A stretch of 64,000 nucleotides of DNA from Microbacteriaceae bacterium UBA1487 (GTDB lineage Bacteria; Actinomycetota; Actinomycetes; Actinomycetales; Microbacteriaceae): positions 179,517 through 243,516 of the forward strand of contig DCRR01000011.1 of NCBI GenBank assembly GCA_002325245.1. Direction: 5' to 3'. The notes under the pieces are model-generated. The model was not told the origin of the DNA. It was given only the letters and a program-made list of their open reading frames with translations, and did not search any database. This document shows, in pieces, positions 9,367-18,427 of the stretch. The position numbers and the translations under genes are program-made. How positions within the stretch are numbered: the stretch's first letter is position 1; each line of letters opens with the position of its first letter.

Positions 9367-11945
9367 CCTGACAGCCTAGGAGTCTCGCCGAGCGCGCCGC
9401 GCAGCTCACGCCGGTCGCTCACGCCGAGGCGTCGGTAGACGTGCGCCAGGTGGTTGTCGATGGTGCGAACGGAGACGCCGAGCTGAAGGGCGATCTCGCG
9501 ACTCGACAAGCGCTTCGCCGCAAGCGCGGCGACCTCGAGCTGCCTCTTGCTGAGGATGGGCTCGTACTCGCGCGAAATCCAGGGGCCTTGCTCGCACAGC
9601 GGTCGCAACGTGGCGACGGTCAGATCGACCAGGCGCCGATCCTCGGCACGCATCGCCGCGTCGCGAACGATCAACAGCGCATCCAACGCCGTTGGCGGCA
9701 TGGCCGCGTCGACCAGACGCGGGGCGATCGCGACCGCGGTTCGCGGGTCTCCATCGGCGGTGGCGCGCGCGAGGTCGCGCAGGTCGTTGGCAAGCGCGGA
9801 GCGTCCCTCGACCGCCTGGGCGCACTCCTCCAGCGCCGCGACGACCTGCGCTGCCTCTCCAATCCGAATGCCGAGCGACATGGTCAACGCTCCGCCCACG
9901 GCGTATCCGCTGGTCACGGCCCGGCGACCGGCGGCAAGCACGGTGGCGGCGGCCTCCGCGGTGCGGCCGCGCTCGGCCAGGTCCCAGGCCGTCAGTTCGG
10001 CGAGAAGCAGTGCAGCGCGCGGTTCTCGGCGCTGGGCCGGTTTCAACGTTTCGAGGATCTCCTCAGCCGCGGCCCGTTGCCGCAACTGAATCAAGAAGAA
10101 CGCCTTGAGCACCATGGCGGCGCCCAGAACTCCGCTGAGATCGCGCCAGTGCAGCTGCTGAATCGCCAGATCGGCGTACTCGAGGCCCTCCTCGGGTCGA
10201 CCCGAGTAGTGGCAGAAGTTGCCGAGCGAGAAGCTCCACATCCCGGCGGCATCATTGACCGGACCGAGCCGCTGGTTCTGCACCAGATCCCATGCCTCGC
10301 CCGCGCGTTCGTCGGAGATCAGGGCGAGGACGCGCCCGATGGTCTCCATGGCGCCGGCGAGAGGATCAAGCACGCCGAATCGTTTCGCCATGCGCCCCAG
10401 CACATCGACCGAGTCCCCAGACGCGTTGTCGGCGCCACCCATCGCATTGCGGAGAACGCTCGCCATGGCGGATCGCACCAGCAGCTGCGGTGGCGACTCG
10501 TCGTCGAACCGGCTGCTCGAATCGACCGCGGCCTGGTGCCCCGCGATGATTCCCCACGTCGCCAGCTCCGGGCCCAGTGCCTCGTGGAGCGCCGCAGGCA
10601 GCATGCCGACGTGCTGCTCGGCGAGGGCGAGGGCGGCTTCTGGGTCGTGGCGGTGAAAAGCCAGATGGTCGCCGTTCAGCGAGATCCCCCAGGCGCGCCG
10701 ATCGTGGCTGTCGCCCAGGTGCGCCCAGGCCTCCGCGAATGCCGCATCCGCGTCATCGAGCCGGCCCAACGCCGACAGCGCTGCCGCCAAGTGCCACCGT
10801 GTGCTCTCGTCCTCAGCGCCGTTCGCGAGCGCGCGCCGAGAGAACTCCACCGAGCCTGCGTGGTCGCCCAGAGAACGTGCGATCGCCGCAGCCCAGGCGA
10901 GCTCTGCGGGATCGCTGTGCTCGCCCTCGTCGAGTTCGAGACGGAGGGCGCGAAGACGAGAGCTGTCGTCTCCGATCTCGCGCAGCAGCGCCACCGCGGC
11001 GAGGCGGGATTCGCTCAACTGCTCCGGGAGCGCTCGGCGGAGCACGGCCTCGGCGAACAACGGGTGCGAGATCCGGATGCCTTCGTGAGTGTGCAGCACG
11101 ACGCTCGACTCGATCAGCTGGTCGAGATGGCGCGCGTGGGCAGACTCGGCGATCGACCGGAGCGGAACCGGTTGCGTGAGGGCGATCAGTCGCGCGAGGG
11201 CGGCAAGCTCGGGGCCGAGGGAGTCGAGACGGCGGTCGATGCTGGCGTCCGTCGTCACCGATGCGCCCTCGTCGAAGGCGATCCCGGACTCCGTGCGGTG
11301 CACGGTGCCGGCGCGGACGGCACGTTCGACCAGTTCCCGCAGAAACAGGGGGTTTCCCTGCGTGCGCGTCCAGACGCGTTGGAGGGTGTCGGGGTTCAAT
11401 CGCCCGCCGAGCCTGCGCCGCACAGCGAGCTCGGTCTCGCGCATGTCAAGGCCTGCCACCTCGACGCGCGCGACGGCATCCTCTCGAAGAAGCCGTTCGA
11501 GGATGTCGCCGGGTTCGTGACTGTCGCGCGCCGTGAGAACGGCGGGCACGCCGAACACACGGATGAGCTGGTAGACGACCCCCGCCGAGACGTCATCGAG
11601 CAGCGGGGCGTCGTCGACCACGAGGAGGTGGTGGCGGGCTGCCATTCCGACGCGACGGATGAGGTCGTGGACTCGTTCGTCGAGGCTGCGATCGCCGTCG
11701 GACCCGAGCGCGGCGGCCATGGCCCCCAAACTCACGGAGCGGAGCTCGGCGACTCCGACGATCGGCACCACGACGCGCCCGTCCTTGTCGGCTCGAGCAG
11801 CCACGGCCTGCGCGAGCGCCGTCTTGCCCGTGCCGCTGGGTCCGACGAGAAGCTGGGAGCGCGGAGGGGTCGCCGTCACACCGGCGCCGAGCGAGTCGAG
11901 CAGCGCCGTTCTCGGCACGATCGGCCACGGTGCAGCCTGTGTCAA
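9363..11945 (-). CDS. LuxR-family regulator with large ATP-binding domain (LAL/MalT-like)
   Basis: About 860 residues. An N-terminal AAA-type ATPase carries Walker A GPSGTGKTALAQ and Walker B HLLVVDDAPLLDD. A long helical TPR-like region follows, then a C-terminal LuxR helix-turn-helix (SKRQLEVAALAAKRLSSREI, then VSVRTIDNHLAHVYRRLGV). Such regulators integrate a ligand signal with ATP binding. The TTG at 11945 is favoured because GGGGGA precedes it and a TATGGT box lies at 11970-11975. A GTG at 11990 or an ATG at 12077, which would overlap the aldolase gene, are alternatives. The following acyl-CoA ligase overlaps its stop. Confidence 0.85.
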   Translation of the reverse strand: MTQAAPWPIVPRTALLDSLGAGVTATPPRSQLLVGPSGTGKTALAQAVAARADKDGRVVVPIVGVAELRSVSLGAMAAALGSDGDRSLDERVHDLIRRVGMAARHHLLVVDDAPLLDDVSAGVVYQLIRVFGVPAVLTARDSHEPGDILERLLREDAVARVEVAGLDMRETELAVRRRLGGRLNPDTLQRVWTRTQGNPLFLRELVERAVRAGTVHRTESGIAFDEGASVTTDASIDRRLDSLGPELAALARLIALTQPVPLRSIAESAHARHLDQLIESSVVLHTHEGIRISHPLFAEAVLRRALPEQLSESRLAAVALLREIGDDSSRLRALRLELDEGEHSDPAELAWAAAIARSLGDHAGSVEFSRRALANGAEDESTRWHLAAALSALGRLDDADAAFAEAWAHLGDSHDRRAWGISLNGDHLAFHRHDPEAALALAEQHVGMLPAALHEALGPELATWGIIAGHQAAVDSSSRFDDESPPQLLVRSAMASVLRNAMGGADNASGDSVDVLGRMAKRFGVLDPLAGAMETIGRVLALISDERAGEAWDLVQNQRLGPVNDAAGMWSFSLGNFCHYSGRPEEGLEYADLAIQQLHWRDLSGVLGAAMVLKAFFLIQLRQRAAAEEILETLKPAQRREPRAALLLAELTAWDLAERGRTAEAAATVLAAGRRAVTSGYAVGGALTMSLGIRIGEAAQVVAALEECAQAVEGRSALANDLRDLARATADGDPRTAVAIAPRLVDAAMPPTALDALLIVRDAAMRAEDRRLVDLTVATLRPLCEQGPWISREYEPILSKRQLEVAALAAKRLSSREIALQLGVSVRTIDNHLAHVYRRLGVSDRRELRGALGETPRLSG

Positions 11946-12024
11946 CGGTTCCCCCAAACGGTCGCGCCCACCATACTCGCGCAGAGACACCGGGGTCGGG
12001 GGTGCTCGCCGTCCGGTGATGTCG

Positions 12025-13092
12025 TCAGTCGCCGTCGGGTCGCGCGAACTCCGAGCGGATGAGCTCGACGAACGCATCGACGTCGGCCTCCGTGGTGTCC
12101 CACGAGGTCATCCAGCGCACCTCGCCAGCGGCGCGATCCCAGTCGTAGAAGCGCGTGTGCTCGCGAAGGCGGTCGGCGAGCTCGTTCGGCAGCACCGCGA
12201 ACACCGCGTTCGCCTGGGTCTCCTGCGAGAACGAGAGCCCCGGGAGGCGCGCCTCCTCGAGCGCCGACCGCAGCCGCGTCGCCATCGCGTTCGCGTGACC
12301 GGCCGAGGCGAGTCCGAGTCCGCCGTCGAACAGGGCGAGCAGCTGTGCCGAGAGGAAGCGCATCTTGCTGCCGAGCTGCATGCTGAGCTTGCGCAGGTAG
12401 ATCAGCCCGTCGGCGCGCTCCGGGTTCAGCACGACGATCGCCTCGGCGCCGAGCAGTCCGTTCTTGGTGCCGCCGAGGCTCAGGATGTCGACCCCGGCAT
12501 CCGTGGTGAACTCGGCGAACGGCACGCCGATCGCGGCGGCCGCGTTCCAGAGCCGGGCGCCGTCCATGTGCAGCGCCATGCCGTGCTCGTGCGCGAAATC
12601 GGCGATCGCGCGCACCTCGGCGGGCGTGTACAGCGTGCCGAGCTCGGTGGTCTGGGTGATGCTGACCGCGAGCGGCTGCGGGCGATGCTCGTCACCCCAG
12701 CCCCACGCCTCGGTGGCGATCAACTCGGGGGTGAGCTTGCCGTCGGGCGTGGTGACGGTGAGCAGCTTGAGCCCGGAGACGCGCTCAGGGGCGCCCGCCT
12801 CGTCGGTGTGGATGTGGGCGGTGTCGGTCGCGATGACCGCCCCCCAGCGCGGCAGCACGCTCGTCAGCGCGACGACGTTGGCGCCCGTTCCGTTGAAGAC
12901 GGGGAAGGTCTCCGCGCGCTCGCCGAAGTGCTCCCGCACGACCTCCGACAGGCGCGCCGTGTAGTCGTCTTCGCCGTAGGCGATCTGGTGGCCGCCGTTG
13001 GCATCGGCGAGGGCGTGCAGCACCTCGGGGTGCACGCCCGCGTAGTTGTCGCTCGCGAAGGCGCGGGTGCTGTCGTCGTGCAGTCGTGTCAC
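12025..13092 (-). CDS. Low-specificity threonine aldolase / beta-eliminating lyase family
   Basis: A 355-residue fold-type I PLP enzyme. The N-terminal RAFASDNYAGVHPEVL, the PLP-Asp region ALHMDGARLWNAAAAIGVP and the lysine in LSLGGTKNGLLGAEA match low-specificity L-threonine aldolases, which cleave threonine/allo-threonine to glycine and acetaldehyde. The GTG at 13092 follows GAGACT by 6 nt, a poor -10 match. The neighbours (an ABC exporter upstream, a regulator downstream) do not suggest a pathway. Confidence 0.87.
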   Translation of the reverse strand: MTRLHDDSTRAFASDNYAGVHPEVLHALADANGGHQIAYGEDDYTARLSEVVREHFGERAETFPVFNGTGANVVALTSVLPRWGAVIATDTAHIHTDEAGAPERVSGLKLLTVTTPDGKLTPELIATEAWGWGDEHRPQPLAVSITQTTELGTLYTPAEVRAIADFAHEHGMALHMDGARLWNAAAAIGVPFAEFTTDAGVDILSLGGTKNGLLGAEAIVVLNPERADGLIYLRKLSMQLGSKMRFLSAQLLALFDGGLGLASAGHANAMATRLRSALEEARLPGLSFSQETQANAVFAVLPNELADRLREHTRFYDWDRAAGEVRWMTSWDTTEADVDAFVELIRSEFARPDGD

Positions 13093-13129
13093 GGACTCAG
13101 TCTCTCGTATCGGTTCGGGAATCGGCGCC

Positions 13130-14212
13130 TCAACCCGCGACGGCCTCGCGCCACGAGACCCGAGCTCCGAGTTTCAGGAGTGAGCGTTCGTAGACGCGCG
13201 CGCCGAGCGCGATCACGAGGAACGTCGTCGCGGCAAGAACCGCGAGCGACACCAGTGGCTCCCACCACTGGGCGGTACCGAGGAAGATGCGCAGCGGCAT
13301 CCCGACCGGCGCCGAGAACGGAACGTAGGACATGATGCCGATCACGAGCGGGTTGTCGTTGAAGAACACCACCAGGAAGTACGGGACCATCACCAGAAGC
13401 GTCACCGGCGTCGTCGTCGACCCGATGTCCTCCTGACGCGACACCATGGCGCCGGTCGCAGCGAAGAGCGACGCGAGCAGGACGAAGCCGAGGATGAAGA
13501 ACACCACGAACCACACGACGGCGGAGCCGAGGCCGAGCAGCAACTCGTGCTGCCCCGTGAGCGCGAGCCCGGCGATTGCCGTCGCCGCGACGAGCGCGAT
13601 CTGGCCGAAGGCGAGAAGCGTGGTGCCGAGCACCTTCCCCGCGAGCAGTGCCCGCGTCGGGATGGCGGCGAGCAAGATCTCGATGACCCGGGTGGATTTC
13701 TCCTCCACGACCGACTGCGCGATCGTCGTGCCGAAGGTCATCGCCGAGGCGAAGAACACGATTCCGAACCCGAGCGCCACGAGATAGGCCAGGAACGGGT
13801 TGGCGGCGTCGTCGTCGAGGAGCTCGATTGCGGGCGCGACACTCAGCGCTTGCAGGAGCGCCGAGGGGACGCTGCTGTCGCCGAGCAGCGCGAAACCGAG
13901 CGGTGAGGTCTCGTCGAGAACCGCGGCGGCCTCGACATCGCCGGCGCGCACGAGTTCTTCCGCCGCCTCTCGCCCCTCCACCGGCACAGCTTCCACCCCG
14001 GCGATCTGTCCGAGGGCGACCCCGTCGACGACGGCGAGTCGAGTGTCTTCTTCGTTCGCCGACATGATGCTTCCGACGATGATCCCGCCGAGAACGAGCA
14101 GCAGCAGGATGGCGCTCGAGACGAGGAACGCGACGCTGCGCAACCGCGTGACGATCTCCCGCTCGGCGACGAGCCAGACGGTGCGGGGGGTGGAGAGCGC
14201 GGGGCTGCTCAT
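13130..14212 (-). CDS. ABC-2 type transporter permease, NatB-like
   Basis: A 360-residue membrane protein. One N-terminal helix (about 27-50, SSAILLLLVLGGIIVGSI) is followed by a soluble extracytoplasmic segment (about 55-145) and five further hydrophobic segments. This is the architecture of ABC-2 permeases such as NatB, which export sodium or small molecules. It overlaps the upstream ATPase gene by 4 nt, so the two make one exporter. The substrate is not evident. Confidence 0.87.
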   Translation of the reverse strand: MSSPALSTPRTVWLVAEREIVTRLRSVAFLVSSAILLLLVLGGIIVGSIMSANEEDTRLAVVDGVALGQIAGVEAVPVEGREAAEELVRAGDVEAAAVLDETSPLGFALLGDSSVPSALLQALSVAPAIELLDDDAANPFLAYLVALGFGIVFFASAMTFGTTIAQSVVEEKSTRVIEILLAAIPTRALLAGKVLGTTLLAFGQIALVAATAIAGLALTGQHELLLGLGSAVVWFVVFFILGFVLLASLFAATGAMVSRQEDIGSTTTPVTLLVMVPYFLVVFFNDNPLVIGIMSYVPFSAPVGMPLRIFLGTAQWWEPLVSLAVLAATTFLVIALGARVYERSLLKLGARVSWREAVAG

Positions 14213-15093
14213 CGGATGACCTCCTTGAAGATCTCGGCCAGGGTCGGGTGGCGATGCGCGAAGTTCGTCACGCCGCCGCGCGCGACCGCGGCCGAGATGA
14301 CGCGCTTCACGACCGACTCATCGGCGGCGTCGAAGAGGGCGTACCCGCCGTGGAAGTCGACGACGTCGACCCCTGGCTCGTCGCGGAGCCAGGCCGCGTC
14401 GCTGTCAGTGACCAGTTCGTAGCGCAGGGTCGCGTGTTGCGCCCGCAGCTCGTTGCGCGGTCCGGCGGCACGGATCCGGCCGTCGGCGATGATCACCAGG
14501 TCGTCGCAGAGCCGTTCGACGATGTCGAGCTGGTGGCTTGAGAACAGCACCGGGACTCCCCGCGCGGCACGCTCCTTCAGGACATCGAGCACGACTTCGA
14601 CTGCCAGCGGATCGAGTCCGGAGAACGGTTCGTCGAGAACGAGCACCTTGGGGTCGTGCACGAGCGCCGCGGCGATCTGCGCGCGCTGCTGATTGCCGAG
14701 CGAGAGCTTCTCAATCGAATCATCTGCGCGTTCTTGCAGTTCGAGTCGGGCGAGCAACTCGCGGGCGTTCTCCCGCGCGGTGGCAGCGTCCAGCCCATGC
14801 AGTCGAGCGAAGTAGACGAGTTGCTCCTCCAGACGCATCTTCGGGTACAGCCCTCGCTCTTCGGGCATGTAGCCGAAGTGCTTCCGATCTTCGATTCGCA
14901 GTTCACGGCCGTCGAGCGAAACACTTCCGGTGTCGGCGTCGAGCACACCGAGAATGATGCGCATCGTTGTCGTCTTGCCTGCACCGTTGCGCCCGACGAA
15001 ACCGGTGAGGCGCGCCGGGGCAACGTCGAAGCTCACCTCGGTGAGCACGCGATGAGGGCCGTAGCGCTTGTCCAGTCCGCGAATTTCGAGCAT
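14209..15093 (-). CDS. ABC transporter ATP-binding protein, NatA-like
   Basis: A 294-residue ATPase that powers the NatB-like permease encoded immediately downstream. Walker A GRNGAGKTT starts at residue 34, the signature is LSLGNQQRAQIAAAL and Walker B is KVLVLDEPFSGLDPLA. After residue ~210 there is a DUF4162-type C-terminal extension typical of ABC-2 exporters of this class. The ATG at 15093 follows a TAGCGT box by 6 nt, so transcription of the two-gene operon probably begins at the start codon. Confidence 0.9.
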   Translation of the reverse strand: MLEIRGLDKRYGPHRVLTEVSFDVAPARLTGFVGRNGAGKTTTMRIILGVLDADTGSVSLDGRELRIEDRKHFGYMPEERGLYPKMRLEEQLVYFARLHGLDAATARENARELLARLELQERADDSIEKLSLGNQQRAQIAAALVHDPKVLVLDEPFSGLDPLAVEVVLDVLKERAARGVPVLFSSHQLDIVERLCDDLVIIADGRIRAAGPRNELRAQHATLRYELVTDSDAAWLRDEPGVDVVDFHGGYALFDAADESVVKRVISAAVARGGVTNFAHRHPTLAEIFKEVIR

Positions 15094-15099
15094 GGCACC

Positions 15100-15105
15100 A
15101 CGCTA
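15100..15105 (-). promoter_or_regulatory. -10 element TAGCGT, leaderless start of the ABC exporter operon
   Basis: On the minus strand TAGCGT is followed by GGTGCC and the ATG at 15093. Confidence 0.5.
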
Positions 15106-15133
15106 GGCGGAACGCCGCCTCGCCCGTACGGTC

Positions 15134-15364
15134 TCAGTCCTGCGCGTCGGGGATCATATCCGGACCGGGAGGCGGTGTCGCAGTGCCGCCGGTGCGCTTG
15201 CGCAGGATGCGCCAGATCGCGACGCCCGCCGCCACGAGCACGACGGCGTCGTCACCGAAGCCGAGCGGACCCGCCAGCAGCTCGGGCACCAGGTCGAGCG
15301 GCGACGCGCCGTAGACGAGCGCGCCCAGGCCGATCAGGACCGAGGTGAGAACGGGTCTTTTCAT
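15134..15364 (-). CDS. Small DUF1232 (YkvA-like) membrane protein
   Basis: A 76-residue protein with two hydrophobic segments (about 5-25 and 38-54) and the SPLDLVPE motif that marks DUF1232/YkvA proteins, whose function is not established. The tail is charged and proline-rich. Its ATG overlaps the stop of the DUF6421-like gene (ATGA), yet a TAGCCT box inside that gene's 3' end could also start a separate leaderless transcript. Confidence 0.75.
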   Translation of the reverse strand: MKRPVLTSVLIGLGALVYGASPLDLVPELLAGPLGFGDDAVVLVAAGVAIWRILRKRTGGTATPPPGPDMIPDAQD

Positions 15365-16785
15365 GACTCCAGGCTAGAGGCTGGCTCGGCGCTTGCGGCC
15401 GTGATTCCGCTGGTCGAATCGATCACCGCGCGCAGCTTCTTGCCGAGCGCCTCATAGAACATCGAGAGCGGGAACTCGTCCTCCAGCACCGCGTCGGTGT
15501 AGCCCTTCGGCGCTCCGGCGAGCACCTCGTCGCTCAGTCCGCGCGCCCACTGCGAGGCGGGGTGCGGCGCGAGGGTGCCGCGCACCAGTTCGTAGGCGGC
15601 GAGCCAGTGCGAGGGCTTCGGCCGGTCGATGCTCTTCCAGTACAGCTCGTTGATCTGGTCCGAGAGCTGGATCACGACCGCAGGCAGCTCGGCCCAGTCG
15701 ATGGCGAGCTGGGTGTCGGTCCAGTGCAGCACGTGGTGCTGGTGAAGCCAGGCGAACAGCAGCTGGCCGCCGAGTCCGTCGTAGTTGCGCACGCGTGAGC
15801 CGGTCAGCGGGAAGCGGAAGATCCGGTCGAACAGGATCGCGTACTGCACGTGGCGAGCGTGCGCGCGGGTCTCGTCGTCGGTGGCGGCGTCGTGCTCGAT
15901 CCGCACCGACTCGCGGAACGCGGTCAGGTCGCAGCGCAGCTCCTCGAGCGAGTAGAGGAAGTACGGCATCCGCTGCTTGATCATGAACGGATCGAAGGGC
16001 AGGTCGCCGCGCATGTGGCTGCGATCGTGGATCAGATCCCACATCACGAAGGTGTGCTCAGTCATCGCCTGGTCGTCGAGCAGCTCGGCGGCGTCGGCGG
16101 GCAGCTCCAGCTTGGTGGTCTCGACCGCGGCACGGACGACGCGACGGAACCGTGCCGCCTCGCGGTCGGCGAAGATCGCCCCCCAGGTGAACGGCGGCAC
16201 CGGGCGGTCGGCGATCGACACGGTCTCGGGGAAGAGCACCGCCGAGTTGGTGTCGTAGCCGGCGGTGAAGTCGAGGAACCGCACGGGGATGAACATCGCG
16301 TTCGAGTAGGCGTCGCCCTCGAGGGCCGCGACGAAGTCGGGCCAGATGACCTCGATCAGCACGGCTTCGAGCAGCCTTTCGCTCTGCCCGTTCTGCGTGT
16401 ACATCGGGAACAGCACGACGTGCCGGACACCGTCGGCGCGCGTCTGCTCAGGGTGGAAGGCGACGAGGCTGTCGTAGAAGTCGGGAACCGGGAACCCGGT
16501 CTCGACCCAGCGGGCGAGGTCGGCGTCCACGGCCGTCAGATACGCGGCGTCGTGCGGGAGCGCGGGGGCGAGAGCCCGCAGCGACGCCGCGGCCCGGGCG
16601 ACGAGCACGGCAGCGGCCGCGTGCGACGCGACCTCGGGGATGCTGCCATCGGCGGCTTGCAGCGTGCGCAGTTCGCTCACGGCGGCCTTCAGCTCGTGCC
16701 AGGTCGAGGACTTGGGAAGGAGCGCGCCGTCCTCCACGACCTCCGGTTCTCCGACGATCGAGCGGTGAGCGGTGAGCGATGACAT
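15361..16785 (-). CDS. Conserved protein of unknown function, probably DUF6421
   Basis: A 474-residue soluble protein without signal peptide or clear membrane segment. I recognise no catalytic motif. His/Asp-rich stretches such as IHDRSHMRGDLPFDPFMIK and FAWLHQHHVLHW stand out. It appears to match the actinobacterial DUF6421 family, though I cannot check that here. The ATG at 16785 is chosen because an excellent AAAGGAGG lies 7 nt upstream. The in-frame extension to 16983 would overlap the lipoprotein gene and has no such site. A TACGCT box at 16806-16811 would give a short leader. Confidence 0.7.
   Translation of the reverse strand: MSSLTAHRSIVGEPEVVEDGALLPKSSTWHELKAAVSELRTLQAADGSIPEVASHAAAAVLVARAAASLRALAPALPHDAAYLTAVDADLARWVETGFPVPDFYDSLVAFHPEQTRADGVRHVVLFPMYTQNGQSERLLEAVLIEVIWPDFVAALEGDAYSNAMFIPVRFLDFTAGYDTNSAVLFPETVSIADRPVPPFTWGAIFADREAARFRRVVRAAVETTKLELPADAAELLDDQAMTEHTFVMWDLIHDRSHMRGDLPFDPFMIKQRMPYFLYSLEELRCDLTAFRESVRIEHDAATDDETRAHARHVQYAILFDRIFRFPLTGSRVRNYDGLGGQLLFAWLHQHHVLHWTDTQLAIDWAELPAVVIQLSDQINELYWKSIDRPKPSHWLAAYELVRGTLAPHPASQWARGLSDEVLAGAPKGYTDAVLEDEFPLSMFYEALGKKLRAVIDSTSGITAASAEPASSLES
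15371..15376 (-). promoter_or_regulatory. -10 element TAGCCT, internal leaderless promoter of the DUF1232 gene
   Basis: It lies within the last codons of the upstream gene and ends 6 nt before the ATG at 15364. Confidence 0.45.
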
Positions 16786-16845
16786 GGCGCCTCCTTTCTC
16801 TTTCGAGCGTAGGCATCCGAGTCGCCGGATTTCTTGCGACCGACG

Positions 16846-16872
16846 CAGAAAACCGGCGCCGAAGCGCCGGTT
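16846..16872 (-). terminator. Rho-independent terminator of the lipoprotein gene
   Basis: On the minus strand a 9-bp stem AACCGGCGC / GCGCCGGTT (16864-16872 and 16851-16859) with a TTCG tetraloop is followed by TTCTG, giving a run of four T from the stem end. It starts about 24 nt after the lipoprotein stop and precedes the next minus-strand gene. Confidence 0.8.
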
Positions 16873-16895
16873 CTCGCGAGAATTCGTCGTGAGCT

Positions 16896-17369
16896 CTACG
16901 GGGCGTCCTTGTCGACGATCGAATACTGCAGCGCCGCCGGCGTGCTGTCTTCGCCGTCGATGTAGACGATGGAGACCTGCCACCGCTCGGTCTCTAGAGC
17001 GGTGCTCGTGAGGCCGCCGTATTCGATCTCGCCCGTGTTCTCGAAGCCGGCCGCTTCCAGCTTCGACACCAGGTCATCGAAGGTGCCGCGTCCGCTCACC
17101 TCGTACTGCGCCGAGAACGTCTCGCCGATCGAGGCCGAGTACTGGAGCGTTCCCTCGCTCGGAACCGGGAGTTCGGACGGCCAGCTGTCGGGAAGCGAGA
17201 TCCCCGACCCGTTGACGTCGATGTCGACGCCGGTCTGGCCCTCGATGAGCTCTTCGACGCCCTCCTCGACAAGGTTCTCGGTGATGCTCTCGAGCGGGTT
17301 GACGAAGCAGCCGCTGAGGGCGAGGGACAGGCCAGCGCCGAGTGCGAGTACGGGGACGATGCGTCGCAT
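16896..17369 (-). CDS. Putative lipoprotein of unknown function
   Basis: A 157-residue precursor. The signal peptide MRRIVPVLALGAGLSLALSG leads into a lipobox (LSGC), so lipidation would be at Cys21 and the mature protein anchored outside the membrane. The mature part has an acidic helix (VEEGVEELIEG) and an alpha/beta C-terminal half. No family is recognised. AAGGAGAT lies 5 nt before the ATG. It is monocistronic, with a strong terminator downstream. Confidence 0.8.
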   Translation of the reverse strand: MRRIVPVLALGAGLSLALSGCFVNPLESITENLVEEGVEELIEGQTGVDIDVNGSGISLPDSWPSELPVPSEGTLQYSASIGETFSAQYEVSGRGTFDDLVSKLEAAGFENTGEIEYGGLTSTALETERWQVSIVYIDGEDSTPAALQYSIVDKDAP

Positions 17370-17479
17370 GAGGATCTCCTTGATGCAGGCGCGGGCGCGC
17401 CAGGTCTGTGGGTTCCCTATGGTTCTCGGGTCCCGTGAGCCGCGCCATGAGCAGTCCCTACCTACGCCAGGATGGGGGG

Positions 17480-18403
17480 ATGATCGGTGTGCTCGTGGGG
17501 TTCGCGATCATCGCCGTCATCATCGGGGTCGGGTACCTGATCGGGCGCATCGGCCTTCTGGGCGAGCACGCCGACTACGCGCTCAGCCGGCTCGCCTTCT
17601 TTGTGCTGTCGCCCGCACTGCTGTTCACGGTGCTCGCCGAGGCCGACGTGGCGCGGCTGTTCTCCGACGTCCTCCCGATCTCGATCATCTCCGCGGTCGT
17701 GCCGATGCTGGTGTTCCTCCTGGTGGCCCGCTTCGCCTGGCGCCGCTCGGTCGCCGACGTCACCATCGGGGCGCTCGGTTCGGGCTACGTCAACGCCAAC
17801 AACATCGGCATCCCGGTCGCCGTCTACGTGCTCGGCGACGCCTCCGCCTCGGCGCCCGTCATCCTGCTGCAGCTGCTCGTGATCGCCCCGCTCGCGCTCA
17901 CCGTGCTCGACGTCAGTTCGCACGGGCACCGCTCGTGGGGCCGCATCTTCCTGCAGCCGATCACCAACCCGCTCATCGTCGGCTCCGCCGCGGGTCTTCT
18001 CGTCGCCGTGCTCGGGCTCGACCTTCCCGACTTCGTGATGGAGCCGTTCACCCTCGTCGGATCCGCGGCGGTGCCGGTGATCCTGCTGACCTTCGGGATG
18101 TCGCTGCACGGTCGCCGCGTGCTTGCCCCCGGCAGTGCGCGCCGCGACGTCATCCTCGCCTCGTCGCTCAAGCTCGTCGTCATGCCGATCGTCGCCTGGT
18201 TCGTGGGTCACGTCCTCTGGGGACTGAGCGGGCACGAGCTGTTCGTCGTCGTCGTGCTGGCCGCGCTGCCCTCGGCGCAGAACGTCTTCAACTACGCGCA
18301 GCGCTACGGCCGCGGGGTGGTGCTTGCGCGCGACACCGTGCTCATCACGACCGTGCTGTCGCTGCCCGTGCTCGTCGTCGTCGCCGCGATCCTCGCGGCC
18401 TGA
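17480..18403 (+). CDS. AEC-family transporter (auxin efflux carrier/malate permease-like)
   Basis: A 307-residue membrane protein with about ten hydrophobic segments in two similar halves, typical of AEC carriers. The SGYVNANNIGIPVAVYVLGD segment in the first half and PSAQNVFNYAQRYG in the second match the substrate-site regions. Members export auxin-like compounds or carry dicarboxylates, and the ligand here is unknown. The ATG at 17480, directly behind a GGGGGG run, is preferred over upstream in-frame ATGs because hydrophobic sequence begins at once. Confidence 0.85.
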   Translation: MIGVLVGFAIIAVIIGVGYLIGRIGLLGEHADYALSRLAFFVLSPALLFTVLAEADVARLFSDVLPISIISAVVPMLVFLLVARFAWRRSVADVTIGALGSGYVNANNIGIPVAVYVLGDASASAPVILLQLLVIAPLALTVLDVSSHGHRSWGRIFLQPITNPLIVGSAAGLLVAVLGLDLPDFVMEPFTLVGSAAVPVILLTFGMSLHGRRVLAPGSARRDVILASSLKLVVMPIVAWFVGHVLWGLSGHELFVVVVLAALPSAQNVFNYAQRYGRGVVLARDTVLITTVLSLPVLVVVAAILAA

Positions 18404-18427
18404 CGCCGGCCGGCCGGGTGCGGCCCG

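Noticed and set aside
9441..12062. An 873-codon plus-strand frame opposite the LuxR regulator.
   Set aside because: It has no motif and mirrors a minus-strand gene with Walker and LuxR helix-turn-helix motifs.
12025..12077. An ATG start at 12077 for the LuxR regulator.
   Set aside because: It would overlap the threonine aldolase gene by 53 nt and add a Ser/Arg low-complexity N-terminus, whereas later starts have a ribosome-binding site and -10 box.
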